Shown here: piece by piece, positions 26,867-35,562 of the stretch
Position numbering within the stretch: position 1 is the first letter of the stretch
Layout: each line of letters begins with the position of its first letter
NCBI RefSeq assembly: GCF_900129635.1
Contig: NZ_FSRB01000001.1
Location: 5,855,501 to 5,919,500, forward strand
Source: Singulisphaera sp. GP187
Lineage (GTDB): Bacteria > Planctomycetota > Planctomycetia > Isosphaerales > Isosphaeraceae
Direction: 5' to 3'
Length of the DNA: 64,000 bases
Translations under genes and position numbers: made by a program
The notes under the pieces: model-generated
The model's database searches: none
Seen by the model: only the letters and a program-made list of their open reading frames with translations
Told to the model about the DNA's origin: nothing

Positions 26867-27943
26867 TCAGCCGTTGAGCCAGCGATCAAGGTGTTCGCGG
26901 ACGAAAGCGTCGTCGGTCAGGTGGGGATAGGCGCGGCAGACCCGGTCGATCTCGTGCGCCTGGCCCGGCCCGAGGGTCTCGGCAGGGTCGAGGCACCAGA
27001 GACCTGCAAGCAACCCCTGGCGGCGGAGCACCTCGTGGATCCCGGCGATGCAGCCGGCGAACCCGTTGGCGGCATCGAAGACGGCCGCGTTGGCGTCGGT
27101 GACCTCAACATTGCGGCGGAGCATCTCGGCCGGGACCGCTGCATCCGCACCCGAGGCGGACAGCCGGTGACAGTCGTCGAGCAATTCGACGGCCCGACGG
27201 GTCCAAACGGCCCAGTGCCCGAGCAGGCCGCCGACGATTCGTCTCTCCTTGAGTTTCCCGTTCGTCTCGAATCGAAAGGGCGTCAGGAGGTCGATCACGA
27301 TGTTGTCGTCGTTGCCCGTGTAGAGCGCCAGGTCGTCGCGTCCGGCCTCGACCACCGCCCGCACGACGTCCAGTGTCTGGTACCGGTTGAACGGAGCGAT
27401 CTTGATCGCGACGACGTTTTCGATCTCGGCGAACCGCCGCCAGAACGAGAAAGGCAGGACTCGCCCTCCGACCGCCGGCTGGAGATAAAAGCCGACCAGC
27501 GGGATGACCTCGGCCACCGTCCGGACATGGGCGATCAGCTCCTCCTCACTCGCATCCCCCAGCGCCGCGAGACTCAGGAGGGCCGCGTGGTAGCCGCAAT
27601 CGTGGGCGAGCTCGGCTTCACCTCGGGCCTGCCCGGTGCGGCCGCAGACCCCCGCGATTCGCACGAGTGGGTCGCCTCCACGGCGATCGGCCCGGTCCAG
27701 TTCCTCGGCAACCAGGCGAAGCAACGGCTCGAAGAGGCCGATCGCCGGATCGCGGATCGCGAACTGGGTGGTGTGGACGCCGACGGCCAGCCCCCCTGCC
27801 CCGGCTTCCGCGTAGTAACGCACCAGAGCCCGCTGCCGCCGCTCATCAAGCCGGCGCTCGGCCGTCAACGCCAGCGGGCACGCGGGAATCGCCAGCCCAC
27901 GCCGCAAGAGTTCACCCATCCGAGCTTCGATGAGATTTGCCAC
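26867..27943 (-). CDS. Dihydrodipicolinate synthase (DapA)-family aldolase/lyase
   Basis: A GTG start at 27943 gives 358 residues. The DapA-type barrel is visible: AIPACPLALTAERRLDERRQ, a GLAVGVHTTQFA stretch in place of the GTTGE loop, VIPLVGFYLQPAVGG, and the Schiff-base Lys in NVVAIKIAPFNRYQT. ALYTGNDDNIVIDLL fits the region that usually holds GxD. It is longer than DapA (about 290) because of an extra C-terminal helical part. It is most likely a keto-acid aldolase; its substrate is presumably shared with the neighbouring amidohydrolases. Confidence 0.85.
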   Translation of the reverse strand: MANLIEARMGELLRRGLAIPACPLALTAERRLDERRQRALVRYYAEAGAGGLAVGVHTTQFAIRDPAIGLFEPLLRLVAEELDRADRRGGDPLVRIAGVCGRTGQARGEAELAHDCGYHAALLSLAALGDASEEELIAHVRTVAEVIPLVGFYLQPAVGGRVLPFSFWRRFAEIENVVAIKIAPFNRYQTLDVVRAVVEAGRDDLALYTGNDDNIVIDLLTPFRFETNGKLKERRIVGGLLGHWAVWTRRAVELLDDCHRLSASGADAAVPAEMLRRNVEVTDANAAVFDAANGFAGCIAGIHEVLRRQGLLAGLWCLDPAETLGPGQAHEIDRVCRAYPHLTDDAFVREHLDRWLNG

Positions 27944-27990
27944 GCGTCGACCTTCTCGATTTTCATGGAAGGAACAAATTGTCAGATTTG

Positions 27991-28085
27991 AACCACGAAT
28001 AACACGAATGACACGAATGAAAAAAGAGATTGAATAATTTGATTTTGTTTTTGAATTATTTGTGTCATTCGGATCATTCGTGGTT
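27991..28085. repeat. AT-rich inverted repeat between cluster genes
   Basis: The outer arms (27991-28014 and 28061-28085) are near-complementary with about three mismatches and begin AACCACGAAT. Inner arms AATAATT/AATTATT close the hairpin. The base composition is far lower in GC than the flanking genes. Confidence 0.7.
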
Positions 28086-28104
28086 AAGTCTTTGTTTTGA
28101 TGAT

Positions 28105-29136
28105 TTAGAAGGTCCCATCACGTGATTCAAAGTGGGTCGGCTTGCCCAGGCTCGTCCCTCCGCGCGAGACCCAGGCGGCGACTCGTTCGATCAAGCGATC
28201 GGCGTTCACGCGAAGCGTCCCGAGCCGCTGGATTCCTTGGCGGGCGTCGTTCAGCAACGCGGAGTCCGCCTCGGTCCCGAGGAGTCGAACTGGCCGGTTC
28301 ATGAGCTGGCCCAGCCGTTCGGCCACGGTGCGGACCGACAGCCGCTCCGGGCCTGTCAAGTTGATGACCGTTGGTGGGGTGGCGGTATGCTCGAGCGCCC
28401 TGAGTGTCAAGGCGTTGGCGTCCCCTTGCCAGATGGTGTTCAGGTAGCCCATGCCCAGGTCGATCGGCTCGCCGGCCGCCACCTTCTGGGCCAGGTCGAC
28501 CACGACGCCGTAGCGGAGCTCGCAGGCGTAGTTGAGCCGGATCAGCGCCATCGGAGTTTGCTGGGATCGACTGAACGCCTCGAAGATCCGCTCCCTGGCG
28601 AGGCAGCTCATCGCATACTCGCCGACCGGCCGGGGCGGATCCTCCTCGCGTGAGCCGGCGCTGGCGGCGGGGACCAAGCCGTAGATGTTCCCGCTTGAGA
28701 AGGCGACGATCCGGCTGTCGCGATACCGTTTCGCGACCAGGGCCGGCAAGTAGGCGTTCATCAGCCAGGTGGTCGCCTCATCCCCCGTGGAGCCGAACTT
28801 CTTGCCGGCCAGGTAGATGACGTGGGGGGCGTCCGGCAGCTTGCGCAGTTCCGCCTCGTCGAGCAGGTCGCAGGAAATCGTCTCGACGCCGTGCGCGGCG
28901 AGTCCCTCCTGGCTCCCCGGCGCCGAGAACCGCGAGACGCCGATCACACGCCTCGACGTTCCACTGGCGTCGGCCGCGCGGCGGGCCATTCGGGCCAAGG
29001 TCGGCCCCATCTTGCCGGCAACCCCCAGGAGGAGAATATCGCCCGGCAACCGGCCGAGCGTTTCGATGACTTCCACCGTCGGTTCGCTGAGGAGCGCTTC
29101 GAGTTCTGCCTCGGTCTCGATCGCCGGACTGTTCAT
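28105..29136 (-). CDS. NAD(P)-dependent epimerase/dehydratase-like protein
   Basis: The ATG at 29136 gives 343 residues. The cofactor motif DILLLGVAGKMGPTLARMA has the GxxGxxG form of extended SDR enzymes, and IVAFSSGNIYGLVP supplies the Ser-containing strand. The catalytic segment reads GEYAMSCLARERIFEAF: the Tyr is present but the Lys four residues later is Cys. YLNTIWQGDANALTLRAL and VINLTGPERLSVR match NAD-sugar epimerases. It begins the five-gene cluster. Activity is doubtful unless another Lys substitutes. Confidence 0.85.
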   Translation of the reverse strand: MNSPAIETEAELEALLSEPTVEVIETLGRLPGDILLLGVAGKMGPTLARMARRAADASGTSRRVIGVSRFSAPGSQEGLAAHGVETISCDLLDEAELRKLPDAPHVIYLAGKKFGSTGDEATTWLMNAYLPALVAKRYRDSRIVAFSSGNIYGLVPAASAGSREEDPPRPVGEYAMSCLARERIFEAFSRSQQTPMALIRLNYACELRYGVVVDLAQKVAAGEPIDLGMGYLNTIWQGDANALTLRALEHTATPPTVINLTGPERLSVRTVAERLGQLMNRPVRLLGTEADSALLNDARQGIQRLGTLRVNADRLIERVAAWVSRGGTSLGKPTHFESRDGTF

Positions 29137-29191
29137 CGTGACGCCACGCCCTGAAGGAAATCCATAAGCCGGGCCGATCACGGCCTCCGAG

Positions 29192-29293
29192 CGTAGAGTC
29201 CGCGATTGCGGACCCTCTTCGATTGCGGCCTCGTTGGCGGTGTGGTCCGCGATGATCACCCATGAGGGATGGTTCGCAATCGCGGACCCTACG
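29192..29293. repeat. Inverted repeat upstream of the epimerase gene
   Basis: The 23-base arms 29192-29214 and 29271-29293 differ at two positions; their core is GTCCGCGATTGCG. It lies 56 bases upstream of the epimerase start codon. Confidence 0.75.
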
Positions 29294-29501
29294 GACTTCC
29301 GCGGTGTCAAATCCGCGTGGGACAACGAGAGAATCGAAGCTAACAACGTAGGGTACGTCACTTGGGCCGTTGGCTCAATCCATTCCTTCCCGAGGAAGTC
29401 GAAAGCCGGACTCTGGCTTCCGACAAGGCGGACCGAGCCTGGATCTCGACCGCCCCCGGTTCCCTCGGAGTTGATTCAAGGGGCTGACGCTTCCCCCCGT
29501 T

Positions 29502-30197
29502 TTATTGAAAGCCGCCGACCTGTCGCTGAAGTTCGCTCCGCCTGGATTGCTGCTCCTCGACCTTCTTCTTGAGGTCGAGGTAATTCTTCCGCACCTCGTC
29601 GTAGCGCTTCCTGGCGACCTCCAATGCCTCCCGACGTTTCTCATCGCCCCCTGAGGCCTCGTCGCCTTGGACTTCAAGATTCGCAAGCGTATTGGTTCGT
29701 CGATTTAATTCGTTCGTGATTAACGTCAGCTTTGCATTCAGGAGCTCGGAGTTGAGCGTGATCTCGTTCAACTGGCCGAGGAGTTCCGCCTGCTCGGGAG
29801 CCGGCTGTTGCGGACGCGTCGGGACGTTCCGAGTTGTCCTTGGATTCATGGACGCCGCGGCCAATTCTCGCTTGATCCGCTCCAACTCCACGGCCTGTTC
29901 TTCAAAATGCCGCCGACTCGCTTCCACGTACTGATGGAGGGCGGCGAGTTCCTTGGCCTGAGAATTCTCGACATCCTGGGACGGCTTTTGATTCACGATT
30001 TTGTCACGCTCCGCGCGATTCACGAGCATGATCGACTCTTTGAGGAGGACCTTCTCGGCCTCGTGATCGAGCTCCGCGAGTTCCAGCCTGGCTTTGAGCC
30101 GCGCGGTCTCTTCCGCCTGCTTGGCCACTTGTCCGATCGCGGATGAGCCCCCTGCCAGCATCACTCCCAGTACGAAAACCACCAATGCCTTCATCAT
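29502..30197 (-). CDS. Secreted coiled-coil protein
   Basis: The protein has 231 residues with a signal peptide (ALVVFVLGVMLAGGSSAIGQ). The rest is charged helix in two coiled-coil parts (about residues 25-115 and 135-228) separated by a Pro/Thr-rich linker (RTTRNVPTRPQQPAPEQ). AGGAG stands four to seven bases before tandem ATGs at 30197 and 30194. No catalytic domain is seen, so it is likely a periplasmic structural or scaffold protein. It resembles planctomycete proteins found near envelope genes but has no named family that I recognise. Confidence 0.75.
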   Translation of the reverse strand: MMKALVVFVLGVMLAGGSSAIGQVAKQAEETARLKARLELAELDHEAEKVLLKESIMLVNRAERDKIVNQKPSQDVENSQAKELAALHQYVEASRRHFEEQAVELERIKRELAAASMNPRTTRNVPTRPQQPAPEQAELLGQLNEITLNSELLNAKLTLITNELNRRTNTLANLEVQGDEASGGDEKRREALEVARKRYDEVRKNYLDLKKKVEEQQSRRSELQRQVGGFQ

Positions 30198-31124
30198 TGA
30201 GCTCCTGACGTGATGGAGAGCGGGAATCGGGTTTGACGGTGTTGCTATGTCAAGAAATGTGTGACTGTTCTGATTGAGTGATGCAGCCGTCCACCTGCTC
30301 GACCCGGAGTGGCATTGGTGCTGGGCTGAATCCGGACGGCCAGGCGAGGGGGAACAGGAGGGACCCCTCCAGGCCGTCCCGACCCGACCTCGGTCTTGCC
30401 GAGAACGCCGCTTCGTCGGCTCCGCTCGGCCTGGTCGCTCAAGTAAAGCTCAAGCTGAACGAGAGTGGCCGTTGGGCTGCCCCGGGTTGAGCCTACTCCG
30501 AGGCGGTGGCATTCACAATCAGGAATCGGGCTCGTTTTGAAGTCAACCACGACTTGCTTCCAAGCTCAATCTGCGACGGCGGCGGGGCGTGGTTGGCAAT
30601 CCGGTTTGAGCACCTGGCCTGGCGCGTGCAAGTTTTCGCGTGCTTTTCTGCAGTGCGGTGGGGGCAGACGTCGATTCTTGGGGGACCGGAACGGCTGGAC
30701 TCAGCGGCTCGAAGCATCCGTGGGGCGCGCCTGGTGACGGCGACTCTGGAGTCGCTGCCCTCTCGAGGATGCGGAAGCTGAGTAAAGTTCCGTCGTTCGA
30801 GGAAATGGGGAGGTCTAGGCCGTCGCAACCTTGACGTTGAGTGTCAAGAAAGGCCACGACCACTTTTTTTTCCTGAGCTCGAGCGGGGCCGCATCGCGGT
30901 CAAATGAGGGCACGATGGACCGTGAACTCGACGGATGCGCCTTGTTTTCGAGGGGTCGTTGGCTGTTCTGGTTCGGTGGGTTGGGACGAAGCGGGTAGGC
31001 GCATATTTTGGGTCTGGTGTCAATAAAGGCTAACTATGGCCTTGTCGTGCGCATAAACTCGGGTATTTTAGAGGCCGCTGAACAGACGGACCGACGCCAG
31101 ATTCGCATTTAAAGGAGTTGGCTC
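30198..31124. other. Long intergenic region, no gene seen
   Basis: About 930 bases lie between divergent genes. Short frames on both strands have no signal peptide or domain pattern. The right half is lower in GC. A good ribosome site (AAAGGAG) for the next gene ends it. Confidence 0.45.
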
Positions 31125-31733
31125 ATGAGCTTGAAGCGCTTGACTCACGTTTTTGCATTTGCTTTCGCAATCCCGTTGCTGCTCGCCAGCCAGGCGAACG
31201 CGACCTTCACGATCACCCCGTTGACGGTCATCAACCCGGGCGGCGCCACGCCGAATATGAACTTCGTGTACAACTCGCTGGTGAACGCACCGCTGCCGAC
31301 CACGGGCGTTCTCGGGCAGTCGTACAACTTCTTGTCGGTCAATGTCTTTCCTGGCGCGGCGAACGTCACGAACCAGGTTGTCCCGTACGACATCGTTTAT
31401 CAGGCTACCGACAACACGACGCATGGTACGGCCACCTTCGAGGTGAAGGGACTCCTGACCCTGAATCTCGACGCGAGCGGCTCGGGGAGCCTGTACAACA
31501 CCCCCGCTCCCGGTTTCCCGACCCCGTCGTTCACGCTGGGCAGCACGACCTACCACATCAATCCGGTCCCACCCAACTACACCTCGCCGACCTTGCTCAA
31601 CGGCTCGGGAGGCACGGCCCAGCTTCAGATCAACCTGACGACCGTTCCCGAACCGAGCAGCATCCTCGTGATGGGCTTGAGCGTTGGGGTCGGCGGCCTG
31701 TTGTGGCGCCGCAACCTGGCCAAGAAGGCCTGA
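31125..31733 (+). CDS. PEP-CTERM sorted exported protein
   Basis: The ATG at 31125 follows AAAGGAG. The 202-residue product has a signal peptide (VFAFAFAIPLLLASQANA), a Thr/Asn/Gly-rich beta domain, and the sorting tail VPEPSSILVMGLSVGVGGLL then a basic WRRN end: the PEP motif, hydrophobic helix and Arg cluster expected of PEP-CTERM proteins processed by exosortase. No exosortase gene is in the window. Its function is unknown; such proteins are linked with extracellular polysaccharide production. Confidence 0.9.
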   Translation: MSLKRLTHVFAFAFAIPLLLASQANATFTITPLTVINPGGATPNMNFVYNSLVNAPLPTTGVLGQSYNFLSVNVFPGAANVTNQVVPYDIVYQATDNTTHGTATFEVKGLLTLNLDASGSGSLYNTPAPGFPTPSFTLGSTTYHINPVPPNYTSPTLLNGSGGTAQLQINLTTVPEPSSILVMGLSVGVGGLLWRRNLAKKA

Positions 31734-32118
31734 AGTCGCAACCCACCTCCGCTGCCTGCCCTGTCCCACGCGACCGAACCGCCTCTCGTACCCGCATGGA
31801 TGCGTTCCGAGATGTGTGAACCCCTTTCGTTGCTCCTCGTCGCCCCCCGAAATCAAGTTTTGCCCCATCTCCGTCGCCCCTCCGAGCAGGGAAGGTCGAC
31901 GGAGCTTTTTTTTCTCCGCCCGAGCCGTTCATGGGGCGGCCGTGATCGCTCCCAAGCTCAAGGTTCAGAATGGGGCGACTCGTGATGGACCACGTGCGCT
32001 CGAGTGATTAGAATGGTCGACGATCTTCCCGGCCGCTGTCCGTACAAAGCCACGGGGAGGTCGAAGAGTCGGGGGCGCCCGGGCCGATTGGCTCGCAGTA
32101 CCTCGAAGTGAGACGTTC
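31734..32118. other. Intergenic region before tRNA-Leu
   Basis: No gene is seen. A T8 run at 31906-31913 between CGGAG and CTCCG may end transcription of the PEP-CTERM gene. Confidence 0.4.
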
Positions 32119-32199
32119 GCGAGAGTGGTGGAATGGCAGACACGCAGGATTTAGGTTCCTGTGCCGCAAGGCGTGAGGGTTCAAGTCCCTCCTCTCGCA
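32119..32199 (+). tRNA. tRNA-Leu (UAG)
   Basis: The cloverleaf can be folded by eye. The acceptor arms GCGAGAG (32119-32125) and CTCTCGC (32192-32198) pair fully, and the anticodon stem CAGGA/TCCTG frames the loop TTTAGGT with anticodon TAG. A long variable arm typical of tRNA-Leu and the T arm GAGGGTTCAAGTCCCTC are present. The discriminator is A, and CCA is not encoded. It reads CUA codons. Confidence 0.93.
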
Positions 32200-32463
32200 T
32201 TTAGGCGATAACTCTTGATAGTCAACGACTTGTAATGCGAATCGCCGAAGATCAATTCCCCGCCATGCCTCATCAATCTGCGTGGGTTCTATGGAAGAAT
32301 GATGGAAGTCAGTGTCACATTTTGTCTGTGACTACTTCATTCTTGACCGATCCAATTACACTCTCCTCCCCCGCTACTGTCACAGCGGAACCCCAGAATT
32401 TGACTTCTATCTCCGGCTCACCCCGTACTTGCGTCCCAGCACCCATCGCGCTACCCTTTCCCG

Positions 32464-33639
32464 ATGACAGACGAACACCGACCTCCAGGCATGATCGGCC
32501 CGTCGCCCTCCGAGCGCGGGCTGCCCGCCGTGCCAGCCGACCCGGCGCGCCATGCGACCCAATCCGCCCGCGAGTGGCGGGACGTGGCCGCTTCCTACGT
32601 CGGGCGGCGCATGAAGGAGCTTGGCATACCGGAAGACAAGATCGGCGCGGATGATCCCAGGGCCGGCAAGCCGTGGCGGGTCTTCGATCCCGATGAGGGG
32701 ACGGGCGGCAGCATCTCCACCGGCATCGTCGTCGATTCCGGCGTGCTCAACCCCGACTTGCTGAAGGGGAAGAAGGGTGGCCGCATCTGGGCGAGCGAGA
32801 ACCTTCGTCACCGCATCGACGCAATCATTGCGCATGAGTGGGCCGAGGATCAGACCCTCGACCACGACGAGGCGTTGAAAGCGGCGGCAAGTACCGAGCT
32901 GCCCGTCGGCGGCGGAGCGAGACGGATCTTGAGGGCGATGGCGAGGTCGTCGTTTTCAGTCCGTACTCATGGAGCGAGCGAAATCCCAGCCCTCACGCGT
33001 GAACCGGTAGAATTGCTCCCGGCCTCCCGTGAAGGTGTGGACGGCGACCATCAGCCCGGCGCGGGCCAGCTCGCGGTGCAACTCGCGGTTGGAATCGTTC
33101 ACAGGCAGCTCGCCGTGCTCGACATGGCGGCGGAGCAGCGCCTGGGCGGCATCGGACAGGGCGGTCGTCTGGGGCATGAGTCCCTCCTTGTTGTCGCCAT
33201 GATACCGGCGGTAGCGGAGGGGATGAAGGGCAGAACGGAAACGCGCGGCCCGTCTGAACTTCCCGATGGCGGCCTGATGACAAGGATTTGCCAAGACCGT
33301 TGGCAATACCCGCCCCCTGCCACTCCAGTCGTTGATGGACAGGTAAGAGACGTGATTCAGGGCCTCGTCGGAGTTCCACCCCTCCTCCCACAGGGCATCG
33401 CTCATGGTCTCTCACCGCACCATCTGCCTACTCACTTACCAGCGAACTCAGTAGATGCTAATTCGTTGAATTTGCCAGGGGCGAAATCGATTGCGCGTGT
33501 CTTGCCTTTCGGTGTTAGGAACATTTGCATGAGGGGAATTCCGTCCCTCGGGTCCGCCAAAACGACGGTCCAACCGTCCGCGTATCGCTTCGGTTGGTCG
33601 GAATCGAACGTTCCCCCGGGGCCTGCGTCGACTCGATAG
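32464..33639 (+). CDS. Hypothetical protein, probably only its first ~160 codons genuine
   Basis: The open frame encodes 391 residues, but only about residues 1-160 look like protein. They include REWRDVAASYVGRRMKELGI, a GKPWRVFDPDEGTGG segment and a C-terminal helix AIIAHEWAEDQTLDHDEALK, whose HEWAE resembles a metal-binding HExxE but is not proven. After about 32945 the frame runs antisense to two minus-strand genes (32956-33177 and 33432-33803) and turns low in complexity. The gene has probably lost its own stop codon or been truncated. It sits just downstream of tRNA-Leu, a common integration site. I recognise no family. Confidence 0.45.
   Translation: MTDEHRPPGMIGPSPSERGLPAVPADPARHATQSAREWRDVAASYVGRRMKELGIPEDKIGADDPRAGKPWRVFDPDEGTGGSISTGIVVDSGVLNPDLLKGKKGGRIWASENLRHRIDAIIAHEWAEDQTLDHDEALKAAASTELPVGGGARRILRAMARSSFSVRTHGASEIPALTREPVELLPASREGVDGDHQPGAGQLAVQLAVGIVHRQLAVLDMAAEQRLGGIGQGGRLGHESLLVVAMIPAVAEGMKGRTETRGPSELPDGGLMTRICQDRWQYPPPATPVVDGQVRDVIQGLVGVPPLLPQGIAHGLSPHHLPTHLPANSVDANSLNLPGAKSIARVLPFGVRNICMRGIPSLGSAKTTVQPSAYRFGWSESNVPPGPASTR
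32956..33177 (-). CDS. Small conserved-looking protein (73 residues)
   Basis: The ATG at 33177 has AAGGAGGG four bases upstream, an unusually strong site, and gives 73 residues: a helical N-terminus (QTTALSDAAQALLRRHVEHG), then a winged-helix-like stretch with VAVHTFTGGREQFYRFTREG and an acidic end. This could be a small winged-helix DNA-binding protein. An upstream ATG at 33405 is in frame and would add 76 residues, but its leader has no clear signal. The gene lies antisense to the previous open frame. Confidence 0.6.
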   Translation of the reverse strand: MPQTTALSDAAQALLRRHVEHGELPVNDSNRELHRELARAGLMVAVHTFTGGREQFYRFTREGWDFARSMSTD

Positions 33640-33803
33640 CGCCCAATCCAACGGCCGGCGCCAGGGACCTTCAGGAATTTTGCCTCCGCGATCTTCTTCG
33701 CCTCGGTCCGGCTAATCGGGCGAATCCAGGTCATGACAATCGCGGAGATCGCCACGACCACCATCATAGTGAGGATCGCGAACCGCGGACGCAGGTGCCT
33801 CAT
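33432..33803 (-). CDS. Single-pass membrane hypothetical protein
   Basis: The ATG at 33803 is preceded by GAGG, spaced eight bases. The protein has 123 residues: a transmembrane segment FAILTMMVVVAISAIVMTWI followed by a soluble domain with SRTEAKKIAEAKFLKVPGAG and DGWTVVLADPRDGIPLMQMF. The TEAKKIAEAKFL region resembles a PepSY-like start, with low certainty. The frame extends upstream to 34625, but that part is antisense sequence of the KptA gene. Confidence 0.6.
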   Translation of the reverse strand: MRHLRPRFAILTMMVVVAISAIVMTWIRPISRTEAKKIAEAKFLKVPGAGRWIGRYRVDAGPGGTFDSDQPKRYADGWTVVLADPRDGIPLMQMFLTPKGKTRAIDFAPGKFNELASTEFAGK

Positions 33804-33937
33804 GGTCGGTGCCTCGGATGCAAGGGCCTTGCCGTTGGCCGAAACGGCCAAGCGTGCGATCGCGTCGATGAGGCGGAATCCGGGGGAGGGCGATGGGCAC
33901 CCGTTTGCCTTCATCGGTTCTGTGTCCCAATCGAACC

Positions 33938-34483
33938 TCAGGGGTCGGTCGACAGGTAATCGGGCGGGACGAATGCCGTCAGCCAGACTCCGTTGGTTGA
34001 GCATAAGAACGTGTGGCCATCCCGGTGCATTTTTCCGGCTGCGACCTTGAGGATGATGGGTCGGCCCCTTCTTGCGCCGACTTTCGTTGCCGTTTCGACG
34101 TCCTTCGACAGGTGAACGTGGTGCCGCTTCGCCTTGTTCAGGCCAGTGGCCAGGATTGACGTCAGGAACCGCTCGACCGTGCCGTGGTAGAGCAGCTCGG
34201 GCGGGACTCGCTCTTCCAACTGGAGATCGACTTCGACGCTGTGGCCTTGGTTGGCACGGATCATGTCGCCGGTCGCGTCGAACGAGAAGCGCCGCTTCTC
34301 GTTCGTCTCGACGCACTCGATCAACTCGTCGTCGCTGATCGGGAAGCCGTGTTTCGCGGCGGCGGCGAGCAGGTCGTCCACCGGCACCCACCCCCCTGGT
34401 TGGAGGGTCAGGCCGAGTTTCTCGGGCGAGTGACGCAGGTATTTCGCCAAATATTTGCCGACGGTGATCAGCCGCTTTTCCAT
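33938..34483 (-). CDS. kptA: RNA 2'-phosphotransferase (Tpt1/KptA)
   Basis: The ATG at 34483 gives 181 residues, the usual family length. The N-terminal winged-helix part begins KYLAKYLRHSPEKLGLTL. The transferase core has the conserved IRANQGHSVEVDLQLEE, LLYHGTVERFL and HHVHLSKDVETATKVGARRG segments. Tpt1/KptA moves an internal 2'-phosphate from RNA to NAD, forming ADP-ribose 1''-2''-cyclic phosphate. In eukaryotes it finishes tRNA splicing; the bacterial role is unresolved. It begins 11 bases after the stop of the DUF3050 gene, so the two form an operon. Confidence 0.93.
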   Translation of the reverse strand: MEKRLITVGKYLAKYLRHSPEKLGLTLQPGGWVPVDDLLAAAAKHGFPISDDELIECVETNEKRRFSFDATGDMIRANQGHSVEVDLQLEERVPPELLYHGTVERFLTSILATGLNKAKRHHVHLSKDVETATKVGARRGRPIILKVAAGKMHRDGHTFLCSTNGVWLTAFVPPDYLSTDP

Positions 34484-34494
34484 GACTCTGGACC

Positions 34495-35349
34495 TCAATG
34501 GGGCCCGACCCGTTGCTTCTCGGCTCGAATCCGGTCGAGGATTCCGTCCCACAACGCCCGCCTTGCCTCGAGGCAATCGATGGCGGTTTGCTCGGCGAGT
34601 TGCCAGCGCGCCGGATCCGAGCCACAGAGGGAGTGCAGGAGCTGGTTCGCCATCGGGCCGTGCTCCTCGCTATCGAGGCCGATATGCCGATCGAGGTAGT
34701 ACTTGAAGTCTTCGAGATCGCCGTCGGCTTGGATGTTCAGTTGGTCGACGATGCGTTGAAACACCGCGGGGAGCAAGTCTTCTCGGCCGAACGTAAACGC
34801 CGACGCGATCGCACAGAGGTTGTCGTCCTCAAGGATCCGGAACGTCTGCTGGACGAAACGGCGGGCGCAATCGGGGACGACGGGGGATTCGAGGGCGACC
34901 GCAACGGGCCTTCCTTGGTGAAGCTCGTTCAGGAAGGCGTCGATGGTACCGGTCTTGGCTCGGCAGCGGATCATGGCGCGGCGGTAAAGCTCGAAGTGGC
35001 TGACGAACCCGCCTTGGCCATCGTCGTCACTCTCCTCGGCGAGCACGATCTCATTGACGAGTCGACAGCCGCTCGGGTCGGCGGCGGGCAACCACGGGAT
35101 CGCTACGCACGAGAGCCGCTGTTGCAGCGACTTGAGCAAGGACATGAAATCCCAGACCGCGAAGATGTGGAGTTCCATGAACACATGCAACGCCTCCAGT
35201 CGGTCGATTTCCTGGTAGAGCGGATGATGGAGCAAGGCGTCGCGCTGGGGGCCAAGACGCTCCCGGATTGAGTCGAACGGATTCAAAGGCGGTTCTCTCC
35301 CTCGATCAGGGCTCGGGTCGTTGCAGGCGCTCTCCTCTTTGAAGATCAT
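34495..35349 (-). CDS. DUF3050 (heme-oxygenase-like) protein
   Basis: The ATG at 35349 gives 284 residues. The family pattern is clear: HHPLYQEIDRLEALHVFMEL, HIFAVWDFMSLLKSLQQRLS, LVNEIVLAEESDD and GFVSHFELYRRAM. The His and Glu positions could bind iron as in heme-oxygenase-like diiron enzymes, but no activity has been assigned to this family to my knowledge. It precedes kptA by 11 bases, which suggests a shared function. The Arg/Pro-rich frame further upstream is unlikely to be coding. Confidence 0.88.
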   Translation of the reverse strand: MIFKEESACNDPSPDRGREPPLNPFDSIRERLGPQRDALLHHPLYQEIDRLEALHVFMELHIFAVWDFMSLLKSLQQRLSCVAIPWLPAADPSGCRLVNEIVLAEESDDDGQGGFVSHFELYRRAMIRCRAKTGTIDAFLNELHQGRPVAVALESPVVPDCARRFVQQTFRILEDDNLCAIASAFTFGREDLLPAVFQRIVDQLNIQADGDLEDFKYYLDRHIGLDSEEHGPMANQLLHSLCGSDPARWQLAEQTAIDCLEARRALWDGILDRIRAEKQRVGPH

Positions 35350-35562
35350 AACGCGTCCGTGCGGGTTCGGGGCGGATCGCTCGGATCCTGGGTCGCCCGA
35401 GACGGCCCAAGGGAAGTCAAGGAGGGGGGCCGCGATCGAGAAACGGCGTCTGGTTCGCGAGAGAAAAAAGGAGGGGCCGCGAGGGAGAGAGAGCGCCGAG
35501 GAAGGTCGGCTTGGAGTCGGAACCATGCGGTGGGCCCGGTTTCCCTTCCTCGGTTGGGACGA

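Noticed and set aside
33804..34625. Upstream extension of the 33432-33803 gene
   Set aside because: The extension overlaps the kptA coding region in another frame and reads as Arg/Pro-rich antisense-like sequence; the membrane segment begins at the internal ATG.
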